The notes under the pieces were generated by a model. That model made no database searches and was not told where the DNA came from. It was given only the letters and a program-made list of their open reading frames with translations. From Paenibacillus sp. FSL H8-0537 (GTDB lineage Bacteria > Bacillota > Bacilli > Paenibacillales > Paenibacillaceae), in NCBI RefSeq assembly GCF_038051995.1, contig NZ_CP150290.1:4950001-5014000 (forward strand): a stretch of DNA of 64,000 nucleotides, given 5' to 3'. This document shows, one piece after another, positions 35,090 through 43,798 of the stretch (positions within the stretch are counted from its first letter, which is position 1; the number at the start of each line of letters is the position of its first letter). A program made the translations under genes and the position numbers.

Positions 35090-36367
35090 ATGGTGCAAAG
35101 AGTAAAACGATTTTTATCTGCGTCCGATTTTTTCGGCAACAAGTTTATTCGCGTCATTCTGATATCCAGTCTGTTTCTGCAAATTGGCGTCTGGATGCGT
35201 AACTTTGCCATTCTACTGTTCGTTATGGAAATGACGAATAACGATACCGTTGCCGTGTCACTGCTCTATGTGGCCGAATTTGCACCGATTCTCATCTTCT
35301 CTGTCATCGGCGGAACGTTTGCGGATCGTTGGAAACCTAAAAAAACCATGATTTACTGTGATTTGCTCAGTGCCCTATCGCTGCTGGCCATCCTGGCGGC
35401 CTTAATCGCAGGCTCATGGAAAGCAATATTCTTCACGACGCTGCTATCCGCGGTTCTATCGCAATTCTCGCAGCCCTCCGGAATGAAACTATTTAAGCAG
35501 CATGTGCCGGAGGAGCATATTCAGACAGGCATGGCGATGTACCAAACGTTGATTAGCATCTTTGTGGTCATAGGCCCGGTATTTGGAACTTTCGTTTATA
35601 GCGCATACGGCATTAACGTTTCCCTCGCATTAGTAGCCATCGCATTTGTTTTGTCGGCCATCACTTTAACCTTGCTGCCACCAGACAAGCAGGACAAAAC
35701 CGGGAACAAAAGGGATTCCTTCTGGCTTGAATTACGCGGCGGCTTTACATATGTATTTCAAAATCCGGCACTTCGTTTGCTTGGCATCGCTTACGGCCTA
35801 GGAGGACTTGCGGTCGGTATCATTCAGCCGCTCGGCATTTTCATCGTCGTTGATCAGCTGCAATTGGATAAAGAATATTATCAGTGGTTTGCCAGTACCA
35901 ATGTTGTAGCAACCATTGCTGGAGGTTTGCTCGTTGTAGGAATCTCGAAGCTTGTACCCTCTCAGAAAATTTTAGCCATCGGCAATCTCTTCAGCGCCTT
36001 CTCCGTGATCGGCATGGGATTTTCAACCCTTCTCTCCTTATCTCTGGCGATGCAGTTCATTCGCGGTTTTGTCCTCCCCTTCATACAAGTGGGAATTAAC
36101 TCCATTGTCATGAAAACGACGGATGAAGCTTATGTCGGAAGAGTTAACGGAGCTTTTGGCCCGATCTTCATGGGCTCCATGGTACTCATGACCATGGTTT
36201 CCGGATGGCTTAGCACGTTCCTGCCATTAGCCTTCATGTACCTATGCTCAGGCATTGCGTTTATTGTCTCCACAGTTGTCATCTCTCTGATGTTTCGTTT
36301 GAAGCTTCAGATCAACCCAATTGCCGATATCGCTAGCAATAATCAACAAAAAACCCAATCCATGTAA
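35090..36367 (+). CDS. MFS transporter, probable exporter of the cluster product
   Basis: 425 residues with about 12 membrane helices, of the macrolide/multidrug efflux branch of MFS (LLYVAEFAPILIFSVIGGTFADRWKPKKTM is the loop 2-3 motif; FSQPSGMKLFKQHVPEEH follows). ATG 35090 has AGGAG nine bases upstream. It is divergent from the biosynthetic operon with a 145-nt shared control region. Export and self-protection is the natural inference. Confidence 0.82.
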   Translation: MVQRVKRFLSASDFFGNKFIRVILISSLFLQIGVWMRNFAILLFVMEMTNNDTVAVSLLYVAEFAPILIFSVIGGTFADRWKPKKTMIYCDLLSALSLLAILAALIAGSWKAIFFTTLLSAVLSQFSQPSGMKLFKQHVPEEHIQTGMAMYQTLISIFVVIGPVFGTFVYSAYGINVSLALVAIAFVLSAITLTLLPPDKQDKTGNKRDSFWLELRGGFTYVFQNPALRLLGIAYGLGGLAVGIIQPLGIFIVVDQLQLDKEYYQWFASTNVVATIAGGLLVVGISKLVPSQKILAIGNLFSAFSVIGMGFSTLLSLSLAMQFIRGFVLPFIQVGINSIVMKTTDEAYVGRVNGAFGPIFMGSMVLMTMVSGWLSTFLPLAFMYLCSGIAFIVSTVVISLMFRLKLQINPIADIASNNQQKTQSM

Positions 36368-36603
36368 CGACTATACCGTTTCGGCCCATTCTAATGATAT
36401 TATCTATATTTTACGGATTAACATTTATTAGATTGAGAGGATTCACCTTTTTTCAGCCTTTACCATTTTTTAATAATAGCTCTGTTCCCCTTTGATATTG
36501 GGCTGTTCACAGGTGTTTCCTTGCACAAATCAAACAGACCCATGCTCTACTGCATGTTCTGAACGGCTACATTCATGTTTAATGCGATCTATAAAAAACA
36601 TAA

Positions 36604-36634
36604 AAAGGCTATCGAGATGTCCTCGATAGCCTTT
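36604..36634 (-). terminator. Terminator after the exonuclease gene
   Basis: AAAGGCTATCGAG and CTCGATAGCCTTT pair perfectly around a 5-nt loop, with T-rich sequence on the minus-strand 3' side. The remainder of 36368-36603 shows no gene. Confidence 0.88.
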
Positions 36635-36653
36635 AGCATTCGCTAGTTAGTCT

Positions 36654-37514
36654 TTAACCGATCATTTTTAATAAAGAGGTTAGCCTATATTTTTCAAATA
36701 AAATTTCTGCTGATTCCAAATTCACCTTCCATAAACACTCTTCGAGGGAGCATTCAATTGGAACCTCAATGTTAATTCTCGCAAGCGTTCTTGAAAGATG
36801 CAACATCTCTAAATCAGACTCGATTTTCGCTTTTACACTTTTCGGTAAATGGTTTAAATTACTTAATATACCGTCGATTGACTCGTATTCGCTCAGTAAT
36901 TTAAGTGCGGTTTTTTCCCCTATTCCCTTTACTCCGGGGTAATTATCACTTGTATCCCCTGTAAGACCCTTCATCTCGATGACCTGAAAAGGATAAATAC
37001 CTTTATCAGCTTTCAGAAAATCTAAATCATAAACAGCATAGTTGGATCTGCCCTTCTTCATGATGACTACATGAATGCGCTCAGATACCAACTGGAGCAT
37101 GTCTTGATCCCCAGTGAGGATATATACGTGGCCTAACTGACTTAGCTTTTGAGACACGGTACCTATGCAATCATCCGCTTCATAGCCTTCAATACCGATA
37201 TTCGGAATTTCAAGAGCTGCTACAATATCCTTAACCAAAGAAAACTGCGGTACTAAGTCTTCAGGAGCTTCTGGTCGGTTAGCTTTATAACCAGAGTAAA
37301 GGTCCGTTCGAAATGTCTTCCTTCCCATATCCCAGCAGCAAACCACATGGGTAGGTTGGAATTGGTTGATTGCGTCAAAAAGGTATTGTAAGAACCCATA
37401 TATTGCGTTTGTTGGGGTCCCGTCTTCAATGCGCCTAGGACTATACGACTGAGCAAAGAATGCTCTAAAAAGAAGAGCCATTCCATCCACTATAAGAATC
37501 TTATTTTCATTCAT
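36654..37514 (-). CDS. Stand-alone 5'-3' exonuclease (Pol I N-terminal domain-like)
   Basis: 286 residues from ATG 37514 (GGGAAGGG ten bases before). PIN/FEN-type nuclease: ILIVDGMALLFRAFFA, CCWDMGRKTFRTDLYSGYKANR, EGYEADDCIGTVS, ILTGDQDMLQLVS, then the helix-hairpin-helix GLTGDTSDNYPGVKGIGEKTA. These carry the acidic metal ligands of the family. B. subtilis has a similar free-standing protein (YpcP) that backs up Pol I in removing RNA primers. A+T-rich compared with the genes to its right. Confidence 0.88.
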   Translation of the reverse strand: MNENKILIVDGMALLFRAFFAQSYSPRRIEDGTPTNAIYGFLQYLFDAINQFQPTHVVCCWDMGRKTFRTDLYSGYKANRPEAPEDLVPQFSLVKDIVAALEIPNIGIEGYEADDCIGTVSQKLSQLGHVYILTGDQDMLQLVSERIHVVIMKKGRSNYAVYDLDFLKADKGIYPFQVIEMKGLTGDTSDNYPGVKGIGEKTALKLLSEYESIDGILSNLNHLPKSVKAKIESDLEMLHLSRTLARINIEVPIECSLEECLWKVNLESAEILFEKYRLTSLLKMIG

Positions 37515-37589
37515 AATAAAAAGCCCTTCCCTAGTTGAATACGACCTGTACATATTGTATCATAGAGCACTCTTATTAGAAGGGTTCTT

Positions 37590-38825
37590 CTATGTTATTG
37601 AACGTTGCTGCACACGTGCTTCGCCGCGAATAAAACGGCCAATGCGCTCCGCTGCCTCAAGCAGCCGCGCCTCATCAACCACAAGCGCCAGACGCACATA
37701 ACCTTCACCCTCGCTGCCGAATGCTTCGCCTGGAATGACCGCTACGCCCGTCTGTTCGAGCAGTTCACGGGCAATCAGACGCGACGTCCAAGGCCCATCC
37801 GGATGCGTCCACTCCATAGCTGGCAGCGCTGCCCAAATAAACATCGTCGCTTTAGGCTTCTCCACCTGCCAGCCTCTCGCACCAAGAGCGTCGATGAAAA
37901 CATCGCGGCGGCGCTCATACAGCTGCCCCACTTTAGGAGGAGCCGCCTTGGACATCGCTTCTTTCAACGCCGCAACGCCCGCCTCCTGCACGACGGCAAA
38001 GATGCCGTAATCAATATTTTCCTTTAGTTCGCGCAGCGCGCCAACCGCTTCCCGATTGCCTGTCACAAAGCCGATGCGGCAGCCAGCCATATTGAAGCTC
38101 TTCGATAAGGAATGAATTTCAATTGCGCGCTCCATCGCCCCACCAGCGGCAAGAATGCTGGGCGGCTCAAAGCCGTCAAACGCCATTTCAGAATAGGCGG
38201 CATCGTTTATAACGAGCACGTCATATTTACGAGCTTTGTCCAGCACCTTGTCAAATAGCGACATATCCGCTACAGCAGATACCGGATTCCCTGGATAGTT
38301 GAGCAAAATAAACCGGGCACGCCGCCACTCCTCTTCCGTGATGGCCTCCACATCAGGCAAGAATCCGCCCGCCGCCGTCAGCGGATAAAAAATCGGCTTT
38401 ACACCGGCAATTGCAAGCGAGCCTGCATAAATCGGATAACCCGGATTCGGCAGCAGAACCTCGTCCTCCGCGTTGCAGATCGCCATCGCCAAATGAGCCA
38501 GTCCATCCTGCGAGCCCATTAAAGAAAGCATTTCCGCATCCGCATCTACCTGCACGCCAAAGCGAAATGCCATCCATTCCGCTGCCGTTTTGCGAAAAGC
38601 ATCACTGCCCCTCGTGCCCATATAGCCATATTGATCTGGGCGAAGCGCAGCAGCGCCGAGAGCTTGCATGACGGCCTCTGAAGGCGGCTTGTCCGGACTG
38701 CCGATATCTAAATCAATCACATCCATGCCTGAAGCTCTAGCCTGCTTCTTCCACTGAATGACCTCGGCAAAAATAGAAGAGCCCAGCTCATCCAGCCGAT
38801 TGGAACGCCACTTTCCTGTTGTCAT
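37590..38825 (-). CDS. PLP-dependent aminotransferase (class I/II)
   Basis: 411 residues from ATG 38825, where the protein aligns with family starts; upstream in-frame ATGs overlap the preceding gene. Fold type I aminotransferase with MGSQDGLAHLAMAICN, NPGYPIYAGSLAIAG, LNYPGNPVSAVAD, INDAAYSEMAFDG and the PLP lysine in IHSLSKSFNMAGCRIGF. It resembles LL-diaminopimelate or aspartate aminotransferases of Firmicutes; the true substrate is uncertain. It follows the thioredoxin-fold gene by 7 nt, so the two share an operon. Confidence 0.87.
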   Translation of the reverse strand: MTTGKWRSNRLDELGSSIFAEVIQWKKQARASGMDVIDLDIGSPDKPPSEAVMQALGAAALRPDQYGYMGTRGSDAFRKTAAEWMAFRFGVQVDADAEMLSLMGSQDGLAHLAMAICNAEDEVLLPNPGYPIYAGSLAIAGVKPIFYPLTAAGGFLPDVEAITEEEWRRARFILLNYPGNPVSAVADMSLFDKVLDKARKYDVLVINDAAYSEMAFDGFEPPSILAAGGAMERAIEIHSLSKSFNMAGCRIGFVTGNREAVGALRELKENIDYGIFAVVQEAGVAALKEAMSKAAPPKVGQLYERRRDVFIDALGARGWQVEKPKATMFIWAALPAMEWTHPDGPWTSRLIARELLEQTGVAVIPGEAFGSEGEGYVRLALVVDEARLLEAAERIGRFIRGEARVQQRSIT

Positions 38826-38832
38826 CCTGCCC

Positions 38833-39216
38833 TCACCCATTCCATTCCTGTTCATATTGCTCTTCTTTAAAGCCAACCGTCGCTTTCGTGCCATCTGTCG
38901 CAATCGGGCGTTTAATCAGCATGCCATTTGAAGCCAGCAGAGCAAGCTGCTCCTCCTCGCTCATGGAAGCTAGCTTGTCCTTCAGCCCAAGCTCGCGATA
39001 TACGTCTCCAGAGGTGTTAAAAAACTTCTTCAGCGCAAGTCCGCTGAGCTTGACCAGCTCTTTAAGCTGCTCAGCTGTAGGTGTCTCCTCCACAATATGC
39101 TTCAGCTCCAGCTGATTGCCTTTCGCCTGCAGTGATTTCACCGCATTGCGGCATGTTCCGCATTTGGGATATTGATAGACGGTTATCGTCCCCGCTTGCC
39201 ATGTATTTGCACTCAT
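38833..39216 (-). CDS. ArsC/Spx-family thioredoxin-fold protein
   Basis: 127 residues. The redox motif CGTC is in QYPKCGTCRNAVKSL, followed by the ArsC-family pattern HIVEETPTAEQL, LKKFFNTSGDVYRELGLKDKL and the cis-Pro region LIKRPI. The pattern is closer to YffB/YusI arsenate-reductase-like proteins than to the global regulator Spx (which has CTSC). Role unknown. Located between RluA and an aminotransferase on the same strand. Confidence 0.85.
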   Translation of the reverse strand: MSANTWQAGTITVYQYPKCGTCRNAVKSLQAKGNQLELKHIVEETPTAEQLKELVKLSGLALKKFFNTSGDVYRELGLKDKLASMSEEEQLALLASNGMLIKRPIATDGTKATVGFKEEQYEQEWNG

Positions 39217-39246
39217 AGTCGGTTCTCCTCCTTCCGGCTTGCATCC

Positions 39247-40236
39247 TTACTTTTGCTCCAGCAATTGCTCCAGCAGCTTGAGCTGCTCTGGCAGCTCGGC
39301 GCGCCACTCCATCCATTGACCCGTCATCGGGTGCGTCAGGCCCAGCATCTCCGCATGCAGAGCTTGCCTGCCAGCTGCTTCCTCCCACGCTGCGCATAGT
39401 TCCTCCGCTTCTGGCGGCAGTCCGTACATGGCATCGCCTATCAACGGGCAGCCGATATATTTCATATGCACGCGAATTTGGTGCGTGCGTCCTGTTTCCA
39501 GCCGCAGACGAACAAGGGATGCAGCGCCATCCCCATACTCCGCCGCAACCTCATAATGCGTGACCGAGGGATAGCCAGCCGGCGTCACAATCCGGACATG
39601 CGGCGAATCTGGATCACGGTTAATCGGCTCATTAATCGTACCTGCCTGCTCGGAAGGAACACCATATACGAAAGCCGCATAACGCTTCGTAATGGCATCT
39701 GCCTGGAGCTGGTCGGATAATTGCTGGTGAATATACGGGCTCTTCGCAACGACAACAAGCCCTGAGGTATCCTCATCCAAGCGATTTACCGGGCGGAAGC
39801 GCACCCTTTCGCCACGTTCCCGCCAATGATGCACAACGCCATTTGCCAGCGTCCCCGTGTAATGCCCATGCGTTGGATGCACGACAATGCCCGGCGGCTT
39901 ATTGAGAATGAGCAAATGCTCATCCTCAAACACAATTTGGAGCGGGATTAGCTCCGGCAAAATATCTTCCGATATCTCTTTCTCCATCCGAATGCGAATG
40001 ATATCCTCTTCCGCAACAGTCGCGGTCGTATAGACACGCTGCTCATTGACCGTAATGCCATGTTCCGTCAGCTTGACTCGCGACAGCAGGCTGCGCGATA
40101 CGCCAAGCCTTCGCTCCACTATGGCGCGTACGGACTTCCCCGCATCCTCCGCCCTCACGACGACAATCAGCGGCTTATAATAATTAGCATCCATATCCAT
40201 TATTCCATCGGTATTCATCAAATCGCCCGCATCCAT
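39247..40236 (-). CDS. RluA-family pseudouridine synthase
   Basis: 329 residues. An S4-like N-terminal RNA-binding segment (GVSRSLLSRVKLTEHGITVNEQRV) is followed by the catalytic domain: ILNKPPGIVVHPTHGHYTGTLAN, PVNRLDEDTSGLVVVAKS (catalytic Asp in RLD), and LRLETGRTHQIRVHMKYIGCPLIGD. RluD-type enzymes modify 23S rRNA. The annotated ATG overlaps the stop of pduO (TAATG); a start at an in-frame ATG 13-15 codons in is also possible. Confidence 0.92.
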   Translation of the reverse strand: MDAGDLMNTDGIMDMDANYYKPLIVVVRAEDAGKSVRAIVERRLGVSRSLLSRVKLTEHGITVNEQRVYTTATVAEEDIIRIRMEKEISEDILPELIPLQIVFEDEHLLILNKPPGIVVHPTHGHYTGTLANGVVHHWRERGERVRFRPVNRLDEDTSGLVVVAKSPYIHQQLSDQLQADAITKRYAAFVYGVPSEQAGTINEPINRDPDSPHVRIVTPAGYPSVTHYEVAAEYGDGAASLVRLRLETGRTHQIRVHMKYIGCPLIGDAMYGLPPEAEELCAAWEEAAGRQALHAEMLGLTHPMTGQWMEWRAELPEQLKLLEQLLEQK

Positions 40237-40808
40237 TATTTTTTCCGTTTCCGGAACACTTCCTTGCTTCTAATATATTCGGTATCCGGAACGCCGAGCT
40301 TGGCGTTCGCTACACGCGCGGCTGCAAAAAAGAAATCCGAAAGGCGATTCAAATATTTCGTCACCTCTGGGTTAGCTGGATGATCCGCAGCCAGCGTCAC
40401 GACACGGCGCTCGGCCCGGCGGCAAACGGTGCGACAAACATGCAGCAGTGACGACAGCGGACTTCCCCCAGGCAAAATAAACCGAGTAATTTCCGGCGCC
40501 TCCGTAATATATACATCAATAACCTGCTCCAGCCGCTCTGCCGGTTCCGGCGTCACTTTAAGCGGTGCTCCCGGCCTCGCATAAGCAAGGTCAGATCCGC
40601 AATCGAACAGCTCCTGCTGAATATCGACCAGCAGTGCTGCCATCTCTGCTAGCTGCTCATGCTGTGCAGCTTCTGCAGCCGCCTGCCCAACGAAGCAGTT
40701 CAGCTCATCAATCGTGCCATAGGCTTCTACCCGAATATCATCCTTGCGGACACGTCCGCCAATTAAGGCCGTTTCTCCACTATCTCCCGTACGCGTATAT
40801 AATCTCAT
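40236..40808 (-). CDS. pduO: Cob(I)alamin adenosyltransferase, PduO type
   Basis: 190 residues. Typical N-terminus LYTRTGDSGETALIGGRVRKDDIRVEAYGTIDELN (ATP-binding), then FILPGGSPLSSLLHVCRTVCRRAERRV and LNRLSDFFFAAAR. The enzyme transfers the adenosyl group of ATP to cob(I)alamin, making coenzyme B12. Co-transcribed with the RluA gene through a stop-start overlap. No other cobalamin gene lies in the window. Confidence 0.93.
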   Translation of the reverse strand: MRLYTRTGDSGETALIGGRVRKDDIRVEAYGTIDELNCFVGQAAAEAAQHEQLAEMAALLVDIQQELFDCGSDLAYARPGAPLKVTPEPAERLEQVIDVYITEAPEITRFILPGGSPLSSLLHVCRTVCRRAERRVVTLAADHPANPEVTKYLNRLSDFFFAAARVANAKLGVPDTEYIRSKEVFRKRKK

Positions 40809-40926
40809 GGCTCAACCTTGCCCCTTTCATTACACTGCCGTCTGTTTTTAAAAAGCTACTATACACTATACCATAAACGGCCACTCCTGCCGAAGCATTC
40901 CCGGAGAATCTGCCCGTGTGCGGCAC

Positions 40927-40962
40927 AAAAAAGCGGCATTCCAGCTCGAACTGGAACACCGC
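40927..40962 (-). terminator. Terminator after the alanine transaminase-like gene
   Basis: Minus strand GCGG-tg-TTCCAG, loop TTCGAG, CTGGAA-tg-CCGC, followed by TTTTTT. Confidence 0.8.
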
Positions 40963-41021
40963 CTATCGTTCAAAAATTTCCATATAAAAAGCTTCAGAAC
41001 GCTGCTCTTCGGATTTCCCGT

Positions 41022-42239
41022 TTATCCCTGCCTCAGCTTATGGACAAAGCCGCCAATGCGATCGAGCGCTTCAGCCAAGTTCGAAACAGAGGTTGCATAG
41101 GAACAGCGCAAATGCCCTTCGCCGCCAAGGCCAAACACATCGCCCGGAACAGCTGCTACGCCGCCTTCCTCAAGCAGGCGTTCGGCAAATTTTTCGGATG
41201 TAAGCCCCGTCGCCTTAACTGAAGGAAATGCATAAAACGCCCCCTCCGGCTCATGGCATTCCAGCCCGATATCACGGAAGCCCTTCACAACAAGGCGGCG
41301 ACGCTGATTGTAAGCATCAACCATCCGGTCTTTCTCTTCCAAGCCTCTGGTCAACGCTTCTACACCAGCATATTGTGCCATTGCCGGAGCACACATGACC
41401 GTATATTGGTGAATTTTCAGCATCGCGGCAATGAGATCCGGATGTCCGCAAGCATAGCCAAGCCGCCAGCCCGTCATCGCAAATGCCTTCGAGAAGCCGC
41501 TGACGAGAATAGTACGATCCCGCATGCCCGGCATCGCCGAGAAGCTGCAATGCTTTGTTCCATAAGTAAGCTCGGCATAAATTTCATCTGAAATGACAAT
41601 CAGATCATTATCCTCGACCACCTTGGCAATCGGGAGCCAATCCTCATAAGTCATAATGCCGCCAGTCGGATTGCTCGGGTAACATAAAATAAGCACCTTG
41701 GAGCGCGGCGTAATAACCGCTTCCAGCGACTCAGCCGTAAGCTTGAATTTGTCTTTGGCGAACGTCTCAATGCCAACGGGAACACCGCCGCCCAGCGCAG
41801 TTATAGGAGAATAGGAAATATAGCAAGGTTCAGGAATTAAAATTTCATCACCTGGCACAATGAGTGCCCGCAGCGCCAAATCAATGGCTTCACTGCCGCC
41901 AACAGTTACGAGAATTTCATTTGCCGGATCATACGGCGTCTGGAATTGGTCATTTAAATATTGGCCGATCGCTTCGCGCAGGGCAGGCAGGCCCGCATTG
42001 GACGTATACTGCGTCTTGCCTCGTTCCAGCGAATAAACTGCCGCTTCACGAACATGCCATGGCGTAATAAAATCCGGCTCGCCAACGCCAAGAGTAATAA
42101 CATCTTTACGTGTATTAACCAAATCAAAAAAACGGCGAATACCCGATGGTTTAATATTTTGGACAGAAGGGGTCAAATAGTCGGTCATCGCTTGACGCTT
42201 CACCTTCGTCCGTACCAGCTCTTCCTCTTCTTTAATCAT
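41022..42239 (-). CDS. alaT: Aminotransferase, alanine transaminase AlaT-like
   Basis: 405 residues from ATG 42239 (AAGAGGTGA then 5 nt); ATG 42248 abuts the site. Class I aminotransferase: VGEPDFITPWHVREAA, YTSNAGLPALREAIG, LCYPSNPTGGIMT, ISDEIYAELTYG, and the PLP lysine in VSGFSKAFAMTGWRLGY. It directly follows an Lrp-type regulator, as alaT follows alaR in B. subtilis (yugH/yugG), which is the basis of the symbol. PatA-type aminotransferases are very similar, so the amino donor is not certain. Confidence 0.82.
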   Translation of the reverse strand: MIKEEEELVRTKVKRQAMTDYLTPSVQNIKPSGIRRFFDLVNTRKDVITLGVGEPDFITPWHVREAAVYSLERGKTQYTSNAGLPALREAIGQYLNDQFQTPYDPANEILVTVGGSEAIDLALRALIVPGDEILIPEPCYISYSPITALGGGVPVGIETFAKDKFKLTAESLEAVITPRSKVLILCYPSNPTGGIMTYEDWLPIAKVVEDNDLIVISDEIYAELTYGTKHCSFSAMPGMRDRTILVSGFSKAFAMTGWRLGYACGHPDLIAAMLKIHQYTVMCAPAMAQYAGVEALTRGLEEKDRMVDAYNQRRRLVVKGFRDIGLECHEPEGAFYAFPSVKATGLTSEKFAERLLEEGGVAAVPGDVFGLGGEGHLRCSYATSVSNLAEALDRIGGFVHKLRQG

Positions 42240-42251
42240 CACATTCACCTC

Positions 42252-42743
42252 TTACGGCGAAATCATCAAACGATCGTCACCCTCATGCTCCTCGAAGATA
42301 ATTCCATCCTGTTTATATTTTTTCAAAATAAAGTTTGTCTTTGTCGATAATACAGCATCGATTGGAGACAGCTTATTCGATACGAAGGAGGCAACCTCCT
42401 TCAAGTTTTTACCCTCAATCTCGACAAGCAGATCATAGGCTCCGGACATCAAATAAACGGATTTCACTTCCGGATATAAGTAAATGCGCTCGGCAATGCC
42501 TTCGAAGCCGCGTCCGCGCTCAGGTGTAATTTGCACCTCAATCAGCGCCGTTACCTTCTCGTCATCCACCTTGCTCCAGTTCACGATAGTCGCGTATTTG
42601 ACAATAATATGATTATGTTCAAGCTCGGCTATTGCCTGCTTTACTTCCTCAGCGGGAGCACCTAGCAAAGTGGCGATTAAATCGGCATCACGTCTGGCGT
42701 CTTCCTTGAGCAGCTCCAATACTTTGAGTTGCAATTCGTTCAT
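42252..42743 (-). CDS. alaR: Lrp/AsnC-family regulator, AlaR-like
   Basis: 163 residues from ATG 42743 (GGAAGGAG six bases before; ATG 42746 is adjacent). The N-terminal winged helix (VLELLKEDARRDADLIATLLGAPAEEVKQAI) is followed by the RAM ligand-binding domain (VTALIEVQI, VYLMSGAYDLLVEIEG). It lies 12 nt before the aminotransferase gene on the same strand. B. subtilis AlaR activates alaT in response to alanine; similar control is inferred from synteny. Confidence 0.85.
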   Translation of the reverse strand: MNELQLKVLELLKEDARRDADLIATLLGAPAEEVKQAIAELEHNHIIVKYATIVNWSKVDDEKVTALIEVQITPERGRGFEGIAERIYLYPEVKSVYLMSGAYDLLVEIEGKNLKEVASFVSNKLSPIDAVLSTKTNFILKKYKQDGIIFEEHEGDDRLMISP

Positions 42744-42822
42744 CATATACTCCTTCCAGCAAACCTGAAGTTATTAACCTTCATATTACAACGAATCCGG
42801 GCTTCCTGCAAAGAAAAAAACA

Positions 42823-42842
42823 AAAGACCCCGAAGGGTCTTT
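42823..42842 (-). terminator. Terminator after the CotF-like gene
   Basis: AAAGACCC-CGAA-GGGTCTTT with T-rich minus-strand 3' flank; overlaps the stop codon of the coat gene at 42841. Confidence 0.85.
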
Positions 42843-43248
42843 ACATGTAGTAGGGCTGATGGGAATTTTGCTGGTTGTGCTGTTGCTGCTGCTGTGCCAT
42901 ATGGCCGTATTCAGCATGCATCGCCTGCGACTGGCTGCCCATACGCTGCTGCAAAAATTGCGATGTTTTTTGCTGGGTTTGCTGATACTCCTTTATCTGC
43001 TTGTCGATCTCCTGTCTAAGAACAGGCGATGCCGTGCTGTACATGTTTTGCGACTGCATCACTTGATACAGTTCACCCTGCATTTTCAGCGTGCTGTTCA
43101 GCAGGTTCGTAAACATTTGCCTTATAGACGGACAAGCAGCCTCTGTGGCCCCCGTCGCATATTCACGGGTTACGCGTTTCAAGTCACTAAGTACGGTGTA
43201 GGCCAGATCCTCTTCTGGCAAAAACGATTGCGCGTATTGCTGTTGCAT
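42841..43248 (-). CDS. Spore coat protein, CotF family
   Basis: 135 residues. The helical ferritin-like CotF pattern is visible: EEDLAYTVLSDLKRVTREYATGATEAACPSIRQMFTNLLNSTL, then QGELYQVMQSQNMY. The C-terminus is Gln-, His- and Met-rich (HMAQQQQQHNQQNSHQPYY), common in coat proteins. It follows a 74-residue partner gene by 36 nt. Expected in the coat of spores formed late in the mother cell. Confidence 0.85.
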   Translation of the reverse strand: MQQQYAQSFLPEEDLAYTVLSDLKRVTREYATGATEAACPSIRQMFTNLLNSTLKMQGELYQVMQSQNMYSTASPVLRQEIDKQIKEYQQTQQKTSQFLQQRMGSQSQAMHAEYGHMAQQQQQHNQQNSHQPYYM

Positions 43249-43284
43249 CTCTTTTTCCTCCTTATGTCTAGTTGCCGAATGTGC

Positions 43285-43509
43285 TTACTGCTGGGGCTGG
43301 GTCGGCGCCATGCTTTGATGCTGCTGAAGCGTATGCATCAACGTCAGGTAATGCTGTTGATGGGTATTCAGCATTTGGGAGCACACTTGGCGAAGCTGCT
43401 GATTGCTTGCCCCGATAGAAACGGCTGTGCATTGCTTGATCAGCAAATCCTCGTTGGACATCGAATCGACTATATACTCGAGTTCTTTCGCCGTCATTGG
43501 CTGTAACAT
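43285..43509 (-). CDS. Small spore-coat-associated protein (CotF operon partner)
   Basis: 74 residues with a helical pattern related to the CotF family N-terminus (TAKELEYIVDSMSNEDLLIKQCTAVS) and a Gln/His/Met-rich end. Such short proteins often precede cotF-like genes in Paenibacillus and Bacillus. AGGAGG lies before ATG 43509. No enzymatic role is visible. Confidence 0.75.
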   Translation of the reverse strand: MLQPMTAKELEYIVDSMSNEDLLIKQCTAVSIGASNQQLRQVCSQMLNTHQQHYLTLMHTLQQHQSMAPTQPQQ

Positions 43510-43719
43510 CGAATTTCCTCCTTCTGAACTATCGTTTGATTGGATACATGCTTACATGCTCGCAAGCGAATCTCATAGCTCCGCTCGGCTGACAGGATGT
43601 CAACTCTTTCGTATTATGGATCAGTCTCCCACTAATTATGTACGGGTGCATCCCCTATTTTTACAATGCCGTCCACTAGGCTTATCTGCGTGCTTGTCCA
43701 CAACGGCGTTAATCATGCA

Positions 43720-43759
43720 AAAGTGCCTATCCCCTCTTCGCAAGGTCAATAGGCACTTT
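43720..43759 (-). terminator. Terminator after the 221-residue coat-like gene
   Basis: AAAGTGCCTAT and ATAGGCACTTT form an 11-bp perfect stem with an 18-nt loop. A short T-run follows on the minus strand. Confidence 0.6.
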
Positions 43760-43798
43760 CACCTTCAACATACAGCTTACGGAAGACTGAACGGACCT

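Noticed and set aside
22180..36367. Phosphonate (C-P) biosynthetic cluster
   Set aside because: A cytidylyltransferase and a PEP-utilising-type enzyme suggested it, but there is no PEP mutase or phosphonopyruvate decarboxylase, and the PEP-synthase-like protein lacks the PEP/pyruvate barrel.
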